DNA of 59,868 nucleotides from Chloroflexota bacterium (GCA_023459215.1 JAEWVF010000107.1:1-59868), one strand, 5' to 3'. Positions 32,099-41,137 are shown, counted from the stretch's first letter. Notes: a model not told the origin generated them from the sequence alone. Numbers and translations are program-made.

Positions 32099-34360
32099 TT
32101 ATTTGAGTTTCCAGGCCGCAACCGCCGCCTGGCCCAGGGCCAGCCCGCCATCGTTGGCCGGGATTTTGTGGTGGATGTACACCTGGAAACCCGCTTTTTG
32201 CAGCAGGGGGATGGTTTTCAAGAGCAAGGTGACGTTTTGCCAGACTCCGCCGCTCAGGGCGACTTTGGAAACGCCCGTTTCCACCCGCAGGCTGGCGCAA
32301 ACATCCCGCACCAGGTGCGCCAGGCTGTTATGGAAACGCGCCGAAACCTGGCGGACGGGTTTGCCCGCGCGCACATCCGCCAGCAGGGCAGCGACGAGCG
32401 GGGCGGGATCGACCTGCCCGGCGGCGAATTCGAACGGGTACAGGCCGGTTTCGTCCGGGTCGGCCAGGGATTCGAACTCAACAGCCGCCTGGGCGGGGTA
32501 GTTGGCCTGTTGGCGCACCCCACTCAGGGCGGCGACGGCGGCAAACAAATGGCCGACACTCGAAGTCAGCGGAGCGCTTTCGAGGCCGGGTTGGGTTTCC
32601 GCGGCCAGGCCAAGGGCGTGGAGCAGGCCGAGGGCCGCGCGCGACGGGCTGAGGCTGGCCGCGTCAGCCCCGCCTGGGAGCGGGAAATAGCGTAGGTGCG
32701 CCATCCGCCTGGAAACGGCATAATCCGCCAGCAGGAATTCCCCGCCCCAAATCGCGCCATCCTGGCCATAACTGCTGCCGCCAAAAGCGACTCCCAGCAG
32801 CGGTTCGGAGCCGTCCAGGCCGTGTTCGGCCATCAGGGCGGCGAGGTGGGCGTGCTGGTGCTGGACGGGGACCAGCGCCAGCGATTCGCGTTCGGCGCGT
32901 TCGTGGGCATAGCGGCTCGACAGGTAATCGGGATGCAGGTCGCAGGCCAACGCCGCCGGTTGGCGGCCCAAAAGTTTCTCGAAATGGGCAACGCCGTGGG
33001 CAAAAGATTGCCAGGTTTCGTCGTTGTCCAGGTCGCCGATGTGCTGGCTGGGATAGGCGCTGCCGCCATCGGTCAGGCAGAAGGTGTTGTTCCACTGCGC
33101 GCCCACGGCCAGAACAGGGACGGAGCGCCAGGGCAACTGGATGGGCGTCGGGACATAGCCGCGTGAGCGGCGGATGGGATAAACGCCCAGGTCGGGCAGG
33201 ATGCGCATGACCGAATCGTCGGCCCGGATGTGGATGTCGCGGTCGTGCATCAGGAAGGCATCCGCCAGACTGGACAGGTGCTGGCGGGCCTCGACATTGT
33301 CGGTACAAATCGGCTCACCGGCCAGGTTGGCATCGGTCATCACCAGTGGACGGGCGTGAGCATTGGGCGGATCGGCAAACAGCAGGTAATGCAGCGGGGT
33401 ATAGGGCAGCATGATCCCGAGTTGTTCCTGACCGGGCGCGACCTGTTCGACAATGGTCGATTCGGGCCGACGGCGCAGCAGCACAATCGGGCGGGCCGGG
33501 GATTCGAGCAGGACGCGTTCGTCGGGACTGATGTAACAATGCTGTTCGACGGCGGCCAGGTTGGGCAGCATCAGGGCAAAGGGTTTTTCGGTATGCAGTT
33601 TGCGCCGGCGCAGTTCGGCGACGGCTTCGGGGTTGAGGGCGTCGCAGGCCAGGTGGAAACCGCCCAGGCCTTTGATGGCCACAATCCGGCCTTCGCGCAG
33701 CAGGCGCTGGCAGGCCAGGATGGCTTCGTCTCCGAGGGTGTAACTGCCGATGTTGGCCCGCCCGGAGGGGGATTCAGGGCGCTTGGTCTCCAGCCAGACG
33801 CGCGGGCCGCACTCGGGACAGGCAATCGAGGCGGCCTGGAAGCGCCGTCCGTCCGGGTTGGTGACTTCGGCGCGGCAATCGGCGCACAACGGGAAGAAGG
33901 CCAGGGTTGTCCTGGCCCGTTCGTAGGGCAGTTCCTTGATGCCGGTAAAGTGCGGCCCGCAATGGACGCAATCGATAAACGGATAACGATGGCGGCGGTT
34001 TTTCGGGTCGAATAATTCGCGCAGGCAGTCCGGGCAGATGCTGGCATCGGGCCAATCGACCACGGAGACAGGGGCCGGCGCAGGCGCGGACTCGAGTTCG
34101 AAGCGACGGTAGCCGGCCGGGGCGTGCGGGGTGACATCCAGTTGTTCGAGGTGCAGTGGCGGCGGGGCGTCGGCGCGCACGCGGCGGACAAATTCGTCCA
34201 AGGCAAGGTCGTCCCCCTCCAGTTCGATATCCAGCCCGGCCTGGCTATTGCGCAGCCAGCCGGTCAGGCCCAGGCCGGTGGCCAGGTCATAGACAAAAGG
34301 CCGGAGTTCGACCTCCTGCTGTTCGGCGATGCCGTTGATGTGGATGGAGAGGGCGTTCAT
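32099..34360 (-). CDS. hypF: Carbamoyltransferase HypF
   Basis: A 753-residue maturation factor for [NiFe]-hydrogenase. It makes thiocarbamate on HypE from carbamoyl phosphate. Domains in order: acylphosphatase-like (1-90), two zinc ribbons CPDCLRELFD and CADCRAEVTN each with a second CxxC (CVHCGP, CPECGP), YrdC-like (about 190-370; KGLGGFHLACDA and TEKPFALML), and Kae1-like (about 390-753; QHQHAHLAALMAEHGL, WGGEFLLADY, SGGVWQN, NDGGLALGQA). The acylphosphatase loop is altered (GIAEQQEVELRPFVY instead of GxVQGVGFRPF), and the usual Asp in the GVAFDG segment is Gly here (GVAFGGSSYG). Length is normal. Confidence 0.94.
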   Translation of the reverse strand: MNALSIHINGIAEQQEVELRPFVYDLATGLGLTGWLRNSQAGLDIELEGDDLALDEFVRRVRADAPPPLHLEQLDVTPHAPAGYRRFELESAPAPAPVSVVDWPDASICPDCLRELFDPKNRRHRYPFIDCVHCGPHFTGIKELPYERARTTLAFFPLCADCRAEVTNPDGRRFQAASIACPECGPRVWLETKRPESPSGRANIGSYTLGDEAILACQRLLREGRIVAIKGLGGFHLACDALNPEAVAELRRRKLHTEKPFALMLPNLAAVEQHCYISPDERVLLESPARPIVLLRRRPESTIVEQVAPGQEQLGIMLPYTPLHYLLFADPPNAHARPLVMTDANLAGEPICTDNVEARQHLSSLADAFLMHDRDIHIRADDSVMRILPDLGVYPIRRSRGYVPTPIQLPWRSVPVLAVGAQWNNTFCLTDGGSAYPSQHIGDLDNDETWQSFAHGVAHFEKLLGRQPAALACDLHPDYLSSRYAHERAERESLALVPVQHQHAHLAALMAEHGLDGSEPLLGVAFGGSSYGQDGAIWGGEFLLADYAVSRRMAHLRYFPLPGGADAASLSPSRAALGLLHALGLAAETQPGLESAPLTSSVGHLFAAVAALSGVRQQANYPAQAAVEFESLADPDETGLYPFEFAAGQVDPAPLVAALLADVRAGKPVRQVSARFHNSLAHLVRDVCASLRVETGVSKVALSGGVWQNVTLLLKTIPLLQKAGFQVYIHHKIPANDGGLALGQAAVAAWKLK

Positions 34361-34536
34361 TGGATGAGGAAAGAGGAAAGTAGAAAGTGGGTAGGGTGAA
34401 GCATCTGTCTGGTGAGGTTCTTATGCCAAAAATGTATTCGCTTTATAACAAGCACTCGATAAGCCTAAGCAAGTAGGCCCCACCCTAATCCAAATATCTA
34501 TTGTGAACATTGTATTGTTTCGGTCTCAAAAAACTT
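34361..34536. other. Spacer between hypF and the AT-rich island; nothing recognised
   Basis: The first part (34365-34400) has GAAAGTAGAAAGTGG simple repeat words. The rest is AT-rich without ORF, tRNA or clear att-like duplication. Base composition shifts here from GC-rich to AT-rich. Confidence 0.5.
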
Positions 34537-35472
34537 TTACTTTCTTAAAATTTCCCGAATTTCGTTAAGGCTATAAGGCGGCTTTCTCATGTGTAACATT
34601 GCGTGGCAATTGGGGCAAACTGGACATAGATCATTAACAGGATCAACTTTATATTCCGAACCAATTTCAGCTAAAGGCTTTATATGGTGAACATGAATAA
34701 AACCTTTGCCAATCTCGCCATATTTTTCTTCGAAAACAAAGTCACAAACAATACATTTTGCACCGTAATGCTCAATGCAAACATTCCGGGCTTGTGTATT
34801 GCGCTCATAAGCATTCACCGCGATTGACTTTAATGCACCTTCATAAAACTCTTGAGGCTCATCTACTTGTTCTGGCAATAAACCCAAACTTGGCTTGCTT
34901 TCGGTAAAAACCATATCCAAAATCTCAGATCTAAAATTTACATCAACCGCCATTTTATACATAAGCGGCTCGTGAGACTTTCGATATGGCGAAGATTTAG
35001 CTCGTTTTACTTCTGCCAAAAGTGCATCGGTCCAACTTTGATACATCTGTTCCGATGTATCTAACAAATAAAGTAATTCTGGAAAATTGCTAAAGTGCAA
35101 GAAATAAGGCGGTTCTGAAAATTCACCACGTAAATTCTTAAATTGTCCATGCCTGTTCAAATCGGGATTATTCTGTAATTGGGTAATTTCAGTAGCAAGT
35201 TCATTTAAAATTAATCCAACAAAAAGCCTTACCTGCTCATTTTCTTTCTTTTTACGCAAGGCAATAACATAGCGATTATTAATCGTGACTGGAAAATGCC
35301 AACCAATACTGTTTGGCGATAAAGACATCACAAGCCGAGAGTTATCGTTGTCTAATCCTGTTATTTCAAGAATTCGTTTCACTAACTCAAAGTATAAATT
35401 GATCCACTCCCGACTTTGGGCATATCCTACTCGCTTAACGAGCAAGTTAATCTTGTCATTATCTAATGGCAT
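34537..35472 (-). CDS. HNH endonuclease-like protein
   Basis: A 311-residue protein (a 320-residue form from 35499 is also possible; neither start has a strong Shine-Dalgarno). The C-terminal third is an HNH/McrA-type nuclease: CIVCDFVFEE with the first Cys pair, VHHIKPLAEIG with the catalytic His, then DLCPVCPNCHAMLH with the second Cys pair and His. The N-terminal 220 residues are not recognised and may recognise DNA or a trigger. The gene is clearly richer in A+T than its surroundings. It is followed upstream in the island by a membrane protein gene. A defence or restriction role is plausible but not shown. Confidence 0.82.
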   Translation of the reverse strand: MPLDNDKINLLVKRVGYAQSREWINLYFELVKRILEITGLDNDNSRLVMSLSPNSIGWHFPVTINNRYVIALRKKKENEQVRLFVGLILNELATEITQLQNNPDLNRHGQFKNLRGEFSEPPYFLHFSNFPELLYLLDTSEQMYQSWTDALLAEVKRAKSSPYRKSHEPLMYKMAVDVNFRSEILDMVFTESKPSLGLLPEQVDEPQEFYEGALKSIAVNAYERNTQARNVCIEHYGAKCIVCDFVFEEKYGEIGKGFIHVHHIKPLAEIGSEYKVDPVNDLCPVCPNCHAMLHMRKPPYSLNEIREILRK

Positions 35473-35522
35473 ATTCTGATCCCGTTGTTTAAAAACCATA
35501 AGAAGTCATTCGCTATTAAACG

Positions 35523-36104
35523 CTATTTATATTTTCCATTGCTTTGATATTTTCGCACATCAGTAATTAAAAACTCTAGCATTTCAAAATGGTGTAATTT
35601 ACTAGATTCATTTCCAACGCTTTTTCGAATTTCCAACAACATTTTTCCTAGCAAACTCATAAACTCTTTAGTGTTTTGTTCTTTTTGAAATTTATCAGGA
35701 TCGTTTTGTTGTTGGTTTAGTTTGCCAGCGTAAAAAAATTGCATGAGATTATTTAATGCACGAACAACATCATCTGAGCCCATTAAAGACAATTTAAAAA
35801 CCGTTTGTTTATATGCCAAGGATTGCATCTTTTCGCCAGCTACTTCTGCATGGCTTTTTCCACGAAAATCCTTGGTTCTAGGCAAACCATCATCTTTCGT
35901 AAAAACCAGGATGAAGGGTTCAAGAATGTCATTATATATTTTTATTCTGTCATCCCTAAGCTTTTCTTCTAATTCACGGGTTTTGTTATACCTGTTCCCA
36001 ATAACCCATCCCACACCGGAAAGCACCAAAACCAGTATTGGTGTAATGATAGAACCTATAGCCGTAACCAAGGGCAATAACAGATTGAGTTTTTCAGTGT
36101 CCAT
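35523..36104 (-). CDS. Membrane-anchored coiled protein, hypothetical (AT-rich island)
   Basis: A 193-residue protein with one long N-terminal hydrophobic stretch (about residues 8-36, PLVTAIGSIITPILVLVLSG), then a charged, helical cytoplasmic part with basic and acidic residues and no Cys or catalytic motif. It is AT-rich like the HNH gene 50 bases downstream and has the same direction, so they may be one unit. I do not recognise the family. Membrane-plus-nuclease pairs occur in defence modules, but nothing here proves that. Confidence 0.7.
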   Translation of the reverse strand: MDTEKLNLLLPLVTAIGSIITPILVLVLSGVGWVIGNRYNKTRELEEKLRDDRIKIYNDILEPFILVFTKDDGLPRTKDFRGKSHAEVAGEKMQSLAYKQTVFKLSLMGSDDVVRALNNLMQFFYAGKLNQQQNDPDKFQKEQNTKEFMSLLGKMLLEIRKSVGNESSKLHHFEMLEFLITDVRKYQSNGKYK

Positions 36105-36150
36105 TCTGAATGGTTTCCTTTTCTGCTATTTTATGAAGAAAGCCACCCGA

Positions 36151-36804
36151 CTACTTCCCAATCTGCGCTTCCAGCCAAGCCAGCCAGGCATCCAGCCCCT
36201 CGCCGGAGGTGCAGGACAGGTTGAACTGGGTGACGCCGGGGTTGAGGGCGGCCACGCCCTGGCTAAAAAATTCCATACGGAAGGGCACGTAGGGCAGCAA
36301 ATCGATCTTGTTCAGCACCAGCACATCCGCGCCGCGATACATCGAGGGGTATTTGTGCGGCTTGTCGTCGCCTTCAGGGATGGAGGCCACGATCACATTT
36401 TTGTGCGTCCCCAGGCGGAACTCCGCCGGGCAGATCAGGTTGCCGACGTTTTCAACAATCAGCAGGTCAAGGCTTTCCAGTTGAACCTGGTCGAGGGCCG
36501 GTTGCAGCATGACCGCGTCCAGGTGACAGTCGCCGCCGGTGTTGATCTGGACCGCGATAGCGCCCGCGGCGGCGGCCCGGTCGGCGTCCAGGCTGGTCAG
36601 GATATCGCCGTTAATCATGCCAATCCGATATTTCGGGCTGAGGGCGCGCACCGTGCGCTCAATCAACGAGGTTTTGCCTGCGCCGGGCGATGCCATCACG
36701 TTAATCGAGAAAACGCCCGCCGCATCGATGCGGGCGCGGTTTTCCTGGGCCAGTTTATCGTTGGCCGAAAGGATTTTTTCAACAACAGGGATGCGTTGGG
36801 GCAT
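36151..36804 (-). CDS. hypB: Hydrogenase nickel incorporation GTPase HypB
   Basis: A 217-residue GTPase that helps insert nickel in [NiFe]-hydrogenase. P-loop ASPGAGKTSLIER, metal-binding INTGGDCHLDAVM (Cys and His), ENVGNLICPAEFRLG with the second Cys, and the guanine motif LNKIDLL are all present. The N-terminal Ni-binding CxxCGC motif of some HypB is absent, as in many bacteria. It follows hypA after 87 bases and is separated from hypF by the AT-rich island. Confidence 0.95.
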   Translation of the reverse strand: MPQRIPVVEKILSANDKLAQENRARIDAAGVFSINVMASPGAGKTSLIERTVRALSPKYRIGMINGDILTSLDADRAAAAGAIAVQINTGGDCHLDAVMLQPALDQVQLESLDLLIVENVGNLICPAEFRLGTHKNVIVASIPEGDDKPHKYPSMYRGADVLVLNKIDLLPYVPFRMEFFSQGVAALNPGVTQFNLSCTSGEGLDAWLAWLEAQIGK

Positions 36805-36891
36805 GGATGACTCCGGGTGAAAAAATGGGGGTTCCGCCGTTACCGTTATGGTAAAACGACAGGCAGGCTTAATCTGACAGGGCCGGGATGC

Positions 36892-37236
36892 TTATGTTTC
36901 GATTTCAATCGAATCCAGCCGAAACTCCTCGCCCTTGAACACCTTCAGACGCGTGCCGTGACAGGTGGGACAGAGCAGGTCGCGCGAATCGGGCTGGTAG
37001 GTTTTGCCGCAATCGAGACAAACCAGTTCGGTCGGGATGCGCTCGAAGTGTAGAACAGCGCCCTTGGCAATGGTCCCGTCGCTGATCATGTCCCAGTAAA
37101 ACTGGACCGAATCATCGACCACGCTTGACCACTGTCCCATGACAATGTGCAGGTCGGTAATTTTTTTCGCCTGCTGGCTTTCGGCGTGGCGCAGGGCAAT
37201 TTCGAGAATCGATTCGGTGACGGCAAGTTCATGCAT
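36892..37236 (-). CDS. hypA: Hydrogenase/urease nickel incorporation protein HypA
   Basis: A 114-residue Zn/Ni metallochaperone. MHELAVTESIL supplies the N-terminal His2-type nickel site; the zinc site is CLDCGKTY...CPTCHG (two CxxC). The start is set to the Met of MHELAVTES (37236); an in-frame ATG three codons upstream would move the nickel-binding His away from the N-terminus. It hands nickel to HypB and the hydrogenase large subunit. No hydrogenase structural genes are in the window. Confidence 0.95.
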   Translation of the reverse strand: MHELAVTESILEIALRHAESQQAKKITDLHIVMGQWSSVVDDSVQFYWDMISDGTIAKGAVLHFERIPTELVCLDCGKTYQPDSRDLLCPTCHGTRLKVFKGEEFRLDSIEIET

Positions 37237-37331
37237 GGCAAACATATCTTATAAGAAAACTCCGAATTATCAGAGTGACGAATGTAATCTTTTCGGCGCG
37301 TCAAAAGAGGGAGATTGGAAGGTGCAAACAA

Positions 37332-37357
37332 AAAACGCGCCAGTTATGGCGCGTTTT
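37332..37357 (-). terminator. Rho-independent terminator after the nitroreductase gene
   Basis: Perfect 11-bp arms (37332-37342, 37347-37357) with loop GTTA. On the minus strand the stem is followed by TTTTTT, so it ends the leftward PLP enzyme/nitroreductase operon and shields hypA. Confidence 0.88.
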
Positions 37358-37376
37358 GAACGACAAACATGTTTTT

Positions 37377-37934
37377 CTACGATTTCCAGGTGGTATGCGC
37401 TTCAAATCCCGGGCGCGAGACCGGCGGGGGCGGATTCTCCGGATAGCCGAGATAGATCAGGCCGAGCAGGTGCTGGTCGGGTTCCAGGCCCAGCCAGGCT
37501 TTCACGCGATCGTCCAGGGCCGCCGCGCCGGTGCGCCAGATTGCGCCCAATCCCAGGGCGGTGGCCGCCAGCAGGATGTTCTGGCAGGCCGCCGCCACCG
37601 CGGCAATATTCTCGATCTCGCTGACCTTTGGCTCGGACGGTTTCTCGACCGCGACCGCCAGCAGCACCGGCGCGCGCAGCGGTTTGGCGCGTTCCTTCGC
37701 CAGCGCTTCCGGCGGCAGGGATGGATTCCCCGCCAGCAGGGATTGGGCCAGCACCTCGCCCAGTTCTTCCCGCGCTGCGCCGCTGATGACCACAAAACGC
37801 CACGGGCGCACCTTGTAATGGTTGGGGGCCTGCACCGCCGCCGAGAGCAAACGCTCGATCAACTCCGGCGCAACCGGGTCCGGCTTGACCTTGCCAATCG
37901 ATTGACGCGCAAAAATCGCTTCGAACAGTTCCAT
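37377..37934 (-). CDS. Nitroreductase family protein
   Basis: A 185-residue FMN-dependent oxidoreductase. It has the short nitroreductase fold with the ARQSIGKVKPDPV N-terminus, APNHYKVRPWRFVVI (FMN contacts) and AIWRTGAAALDDRVK near the C-terminus. Family members reduce nitroaromatics or other electron-poor groups with NAD(P)H. It starts 20 bases after the PLP enzyme gene, so they share an operon; a common pathway is not evident. Confidence 0.88.
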   Translation of the reverse strand: MELFEAIFARQSIGKVKPDPVAPELIERLLSAAVQAPNHYKVRPWRFVVISGAAREELGEVLAQSLLAGNPSLPPEALAKERAKPLRAPVLLAVAVEKPSEPKVSEIENIAAVAAACQNILLAATALGLGAIWRTGAAALDDRVKAWLGLEPDQHLLGLIYLGYPENPPPPVSRPGFEAHTTWKS

Positions 37935-37954
37935 CTTCGAACCTATTCCTGTAA

Positions 37955-39421
37955 TCAGGCCAGGCCAACTTCCTTGTTGAATTCGACAATCAAGGCATCA
38001 ATCTCGTCAGCCTGCTTCTGGAAACCGGTCCAGAAGTCATCTTTGTACCACATATCCTGGATTTCTTCATAGGTTTTACCCTGCTGCTCGACCCAGGTGT
38101 AATACTTCAGGTTGTGTACCCGGCGGCGGTCGGTGTAACGCAGTTCGAGCATATTGTCGGTCGATTGCCCAGCCAGCCAGCGGGCAAAATCTGCGGAGGC
38201 GTCCCGCTCGCTATACGCGCCCATCTCCGCGTGCATTTCGTGCAGGCGGCTCTGGTACAACTCCATCGAATCGGTCGCAATGGTTAGGACGATGTCATGC
38301 TCGCCCATTTCATAGTACTTCGCCATCTTGATGGCGGTCAGCACATTGGAAATGCCCGAGAAACCGAGCAAGCTCAACTGCTCAATCGTCACCGCCGGGA
38401 CGCCAATCGAGGCCAGGTATTGCTGGCCAACCGGCTCGTTGAACAGGCGCGCCAGGTTGACGACGGCATTATCATCGATGGCTACCACCAGGTCGGTGTT
38501 CTTGGTATTGTGCACCCACGGAACATGCTTGTCGCCGATGCCCTCGATGCGGTGCGCGCCAAATCCGTTTTCGAGCAGGGTCGGGCATTGCAGGGCTTCG
38601 CTGGCCGCAATCTTGCTTTCAGGGAACAACTGCTTCATGTAGTCGCCGCTGGCAATCGTCCCGGCAGAGCCGGTGGCGCTGGTCATGCCGCGATAGCGGT
38701 CGCCGGGGCGCATCGCAACCTTGAGCACTTCTTCCATGGCGTGCCCGGTGACTTCATAATGCCACAGGTAGTTGCCAAACTCCTGGAACTGGTCGAAAAT
38801 CATCAAATCCTGGCCCGAATTGCGCAGTTCCCAGCACTTGTCGAAGATTTCCTTCACATTCGATTCCGAACCGGGCGTTTTGATGGTTTCACCCGCCACC
38901 TTGGCCAGCCACTCGAAGCGTTCCTTCGACATACCTTCCGGCAGGATGGCAATCGAATCGCAGGCCAGCAGGGCTGAATCGTACGCGCCGCCGCGGCAGT
39001 AGTTGCCGGTCGAGGGCCAGACCGCTTTCTGGCTGGTCGGGTCGAACTGCCCGGTCACCAGGCGCGGGACGAGGCACGAAAAAGCCGCCCCGACCTTGTG
39101 CGCCCCGGTCGGGAACCATTTGCCCACCAGGGCAATGATTCGCGCCGAAACACCCGTCAGCGCCGGGGGCAGTTCGATGAAATTGACCCCGCCAAAACCG
39201 CCGCCGCTGGCTTTCGGTTCGTTTTTCCAGGTGATGCGGAACAAGTTGCGCGGGTGGAGATCCCACAGCCCGATGCTGGCGAGTTCTGCCTTCATCTTGG
39301 CCGGAATTTTGGACGGGTCCTTCATCTGTGCGTAAGTCGGGATGATGATGTTCCGCTCCTTCGCGCGTTGAATGGCGCGTTTGCGGCGATCCGGATAAAT
39401 GGTCAGGTCGATTTTAGACAT
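37955..39421 (-). CDS. Fold-type II PLP-dependent enzyme (TrpB/cysteine synthase-like)
   Basis: A 488-residue protein. The PLP lysine is in PTGAHKVGAAF, the substrate/PLP loop in PSTGNYCRGGAYDSALLA, and the phosphate-binding glycines in TSATGSAGTIASGDY. This places it in the tryptophan synthase beta family, close to enzymes often annotated only as pyridoxal-phosphate-dependent protein. It is longer than cysteine synthase (about 300 residues), with extra helical N- and C-terminal parts. The start is the ATG at 39421 with AGGAG upstream; a longer N-terminal extension is unlikely. Substrate is unknown. Confidence 0.88.
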   Translation of the reverse strand: MSKIDLTIYPDRRKRAIQRAKERNIIIPTYAQMKDPSKIPAKMKAELASIGLWDLHPRNLFRITWKNEPKASGGGFGGVNFIELPPALTGVSARIIALVGKWFPTGAHKVGAAFSCLVPRLVTGQFDPTSQKAVWPSTGNYCRGGAYDSALLACDSIAILPEGMSKERFEWLAKVAGETIKTPGSESNVKEIFDKCWELRNSGQDLMIFDQFQEFGNYLWHYEVTGHAMEEVLKVAMRPGDRYRGMTSATGSAGTIASGDYMKQLFPESKIAASEALQCPTLLENGFGAHRIEGIGDKHVPWVHNTKNTDLVVAIDDNAVVNLARLFNEPVGQQYLASIGVPAVTIEQLSLLGFSGISNVLTAIKMAKYYEMGEHDIVLTIATDSMELYQSRLHEMHAEMGAYSERDASADFARWLAGQSTDNMLELRYTDRRRVHNLKYYTWVEQQGKTYEEIQDMWYKDDFWTGFQKQADEIDALIVEFNKEVGLA

Positions 39422-39549
39422 TTTGAACACTCCTGGTGAAAAGGGGAGAAAGTTGTCAGACAAATCTATTATACCCGTCCCGTCAAGAAATGTGCGCCCT
39501 TTCTGCCGGGCTATGATAAACTGAAAACATCCCAATCGGAGCAACCTGC

Positions 39550-40479
39550 ATGGAATATTCCTTTCCCCGCTACCTGCTGGCCAAACAAAGCGTCGATGAC
39601 CGCGCCCTGAACCGGGTCGTGCTCGCTGACCTGAGCACTGCGCTGCAAGATGCTGCCTCAGGACAGCCCCTGCGCGTGATCGAAGTCGGGGCTGGCATTG
39701 GCACCATGCTGGCGCGTCTGCTGCGCTGGAAAATGCTGCCCGCCCAGGTCGAATACACGCTCGTCGATGAAATGGCAGAAAACATCGCCTTTGCCCGCAC
39801 CTGGCTGCCAGACTGGGGTGCGCAAAATGGCTATACGGTGGAAACCAATCCAGAAGGGTTCCGCTTTTCCGCGCCAAAATCCGCACTCCAAATCCGCTTT
39901 GCGCAGATGGATATCTTCGACTTTATCCGCGCCCAGGCCGGATTCCGTTATGATGTACTGATTGCGCACGCCTTTCTCGACCTGCTCGCCATGCCCGAGA
40001 GCTTGCTCTCGTTATTTCAACTGCTCAAACCCGCCGGGCTGGCCTGGCTGACAATCAACTTCGACGGCGTGACCAGCCTCGAACCGGCGCTGGACCCGGC
40101 CCTGGATGCGCATATCGAGCGGCTTTACCACCAGAGTATGGATTCCCGTCCAACCGGCGGCGACAGTCAGGCCGGACGCCACCTGTTCCAGCACCTGCAA
40201 CAAGCCGGGGCCGAGATCGCCTCCGCCGGAGCCTCCGACTGGGTCGTTTACCCGCAGCGCGGCCAGTATCCCGCTGACGAGGCTTACTTCCTGCACTTCA
40301 TCCTGCACTTTTTCGAAACATCGCTCAAAAATCACCCCGACCTGGATGCCGCCCGCTTCTCGAGCTGGCTGGCCCAGCGCCGCGCCCAGGTTGAACGCGC
40401 CGAACTGGTTTACATCGCCCACCAGATGGATTTTCTGGTAAAAATGAAGCAACCCGCCGAAGACCTGGCGCGTAAATAG
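39550..40479 (+). CDS. SAM-dependent methyltransferase-like protein
   Basis: A 309-residue protein. SAM motif I reads VIEVGAGIGTMLARLL, motif II acidic residue in YTLVDEMAENIAFAR, and the motif IV region DVLIAHAFLDLLAM. Short clues like TWLPDWG and the C-terminal helices do not fit a named subgroup. The acceptor is unknown. It is followed 18 bases later by the NlpC-like gene, so the two may be co-transcribed. Confidence 0.8.
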   Translation: MEYSFPRYLLAKQSVDDRALNRVVLADLSTALQDAASGQPLRVIEVGAGIGTMLARLLRWKMLPAQVEYTLVDEMAENIAFARTWLPDWGAQNGYTVETNPEGFRFSAPKSALQIRFAQMDIFDFIRAQAGFRYDVLIAHAFLDLLAMPESLLSLFQLLKPAGLAWLTINFDGVTSLEPALDPALDAHIERLYHQSMDSRPTGGDSQAGRHLFQHLQQAGAEIASAGASDWVVYPQRGQYPADEAYFLHFILHFFETSLKNHPDLDAARFSSWLAQRRAQVERAELVYIAHQMDFLVKMKQPAEDLARK

Positions 40480-40503
40480 GATAATCTTGCAAGGAGCATG
40501 ACC

Positions 40504-41091
40504 ATGATGGTTTATACCTATGAAATTGAAGGCCTGACCCTGCGGACAGGCGATATTATCTGCACCATGAACGGCAAACCCGACATCCTGCCGGGCGAGT
40601 TTTGGCGTCTGGTTGGGCGTCTGGTGCCCGGCGATGTCGACCACGTCGCCGTTTTTATCGGCCCTGAAGGCCGCTGCGTCGAATCAGGTACCCGCGGCGT
40701 CATCACCTTCGAAGTGCCGGGCAACCACTGGGATACCGAAGTTATGGCCCGCGAGCGCGGCCTGTTGTTTGATACGTTCTACGGGGTGGCCGCCCCACTG
40801 GATGGACTGGGACTCTCGGAACAGGAAGAATACGATATGCGCAAAGCCGTGGCCGATTACTGCCTGCGCCAGGTTGGCAAACCCTACAACCTGAACTTCC
40901 TCAACCCTGAAACGGAAGAATCTTTTTATTGCAGCCAGTTGGTATACAAGGCCTATCTGCAAGTCGGCGTCGACCTGAACACCGGCCTGGCCATGGAACA
41001 ACTGCCCGGCACGAACCAAATTGTTTATCCACAGGAAGTCTGGGATGGCAGTTCCCACCGCTTGCGCCCCGGGCTAATCCTGCCTGGCTGA
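40504..41091 (+). CDS. Permuted NlpC/P60-like (YiiX/YebB-type) protein
   Basis: A 195-residue protein with a papain-like fold in permuted order. His in DVDHVAVFIG comes first (about residue 48), and the nucleophile Cys comes late in FYCSQLVYKAY (about residue 140). This order is typical of the YiiX/YycO-like cysteine peptidases or amidases. No signal peptide is seen. The start is set at 40504, seven bases after AAGGAG; the ATG at 40498 is too close and 40507 is an alternative. The substrate is unknown. Confidence 0.8.
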   Translation: MMVYTYEIEGLTLRTGDIICTMNGKPDILPGEFWRLVGRLVPGDVDHVAVFIGPEGRCVESGTRGVITFEVPGNHWDTEVMARERGLLFDTFYGVAAPLDGLGLSEQEEYDMRKAVADYCLRQVGKPYNLNFLNPETEESFYCSQLVYKAYLQVGVDLNTGLAMEQLPGTNQIVYPQEVWDGSSHRLRPGLILPG

Positions 41092-41105
41092 TTTCAGCGC
41101 AATAA

Positions 41106-41137
41106 AAAACAGACGGAGAACAAACTCCGTCTGTTTT
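41106..41137. terminator. Bidirectional Rho-independent terminator
   Basis: Perfect 13-bp arms (41106-41118, 41125-41137) with a 6-base loop and A/T runs on both sides. It ends the NlpC-like gene and the leftward zinc peptidase gene. Confidence 0.9.

Noticed and set aside
34392..34487. Short inverted TAGGGTG/CACCCTA pair at the island border as an attachment site
   Set aside because: Only seven bases long, inverted rather than direct, and no integrase or matching copy at the other island border was found.
37402..37989. Alternative-frame ORF over the nitroreductase gene
   Set aside because: Gly/Ala/Arg-rich composition typical of a shadow frame; the nitroreductase frame has clear FMN motifs.
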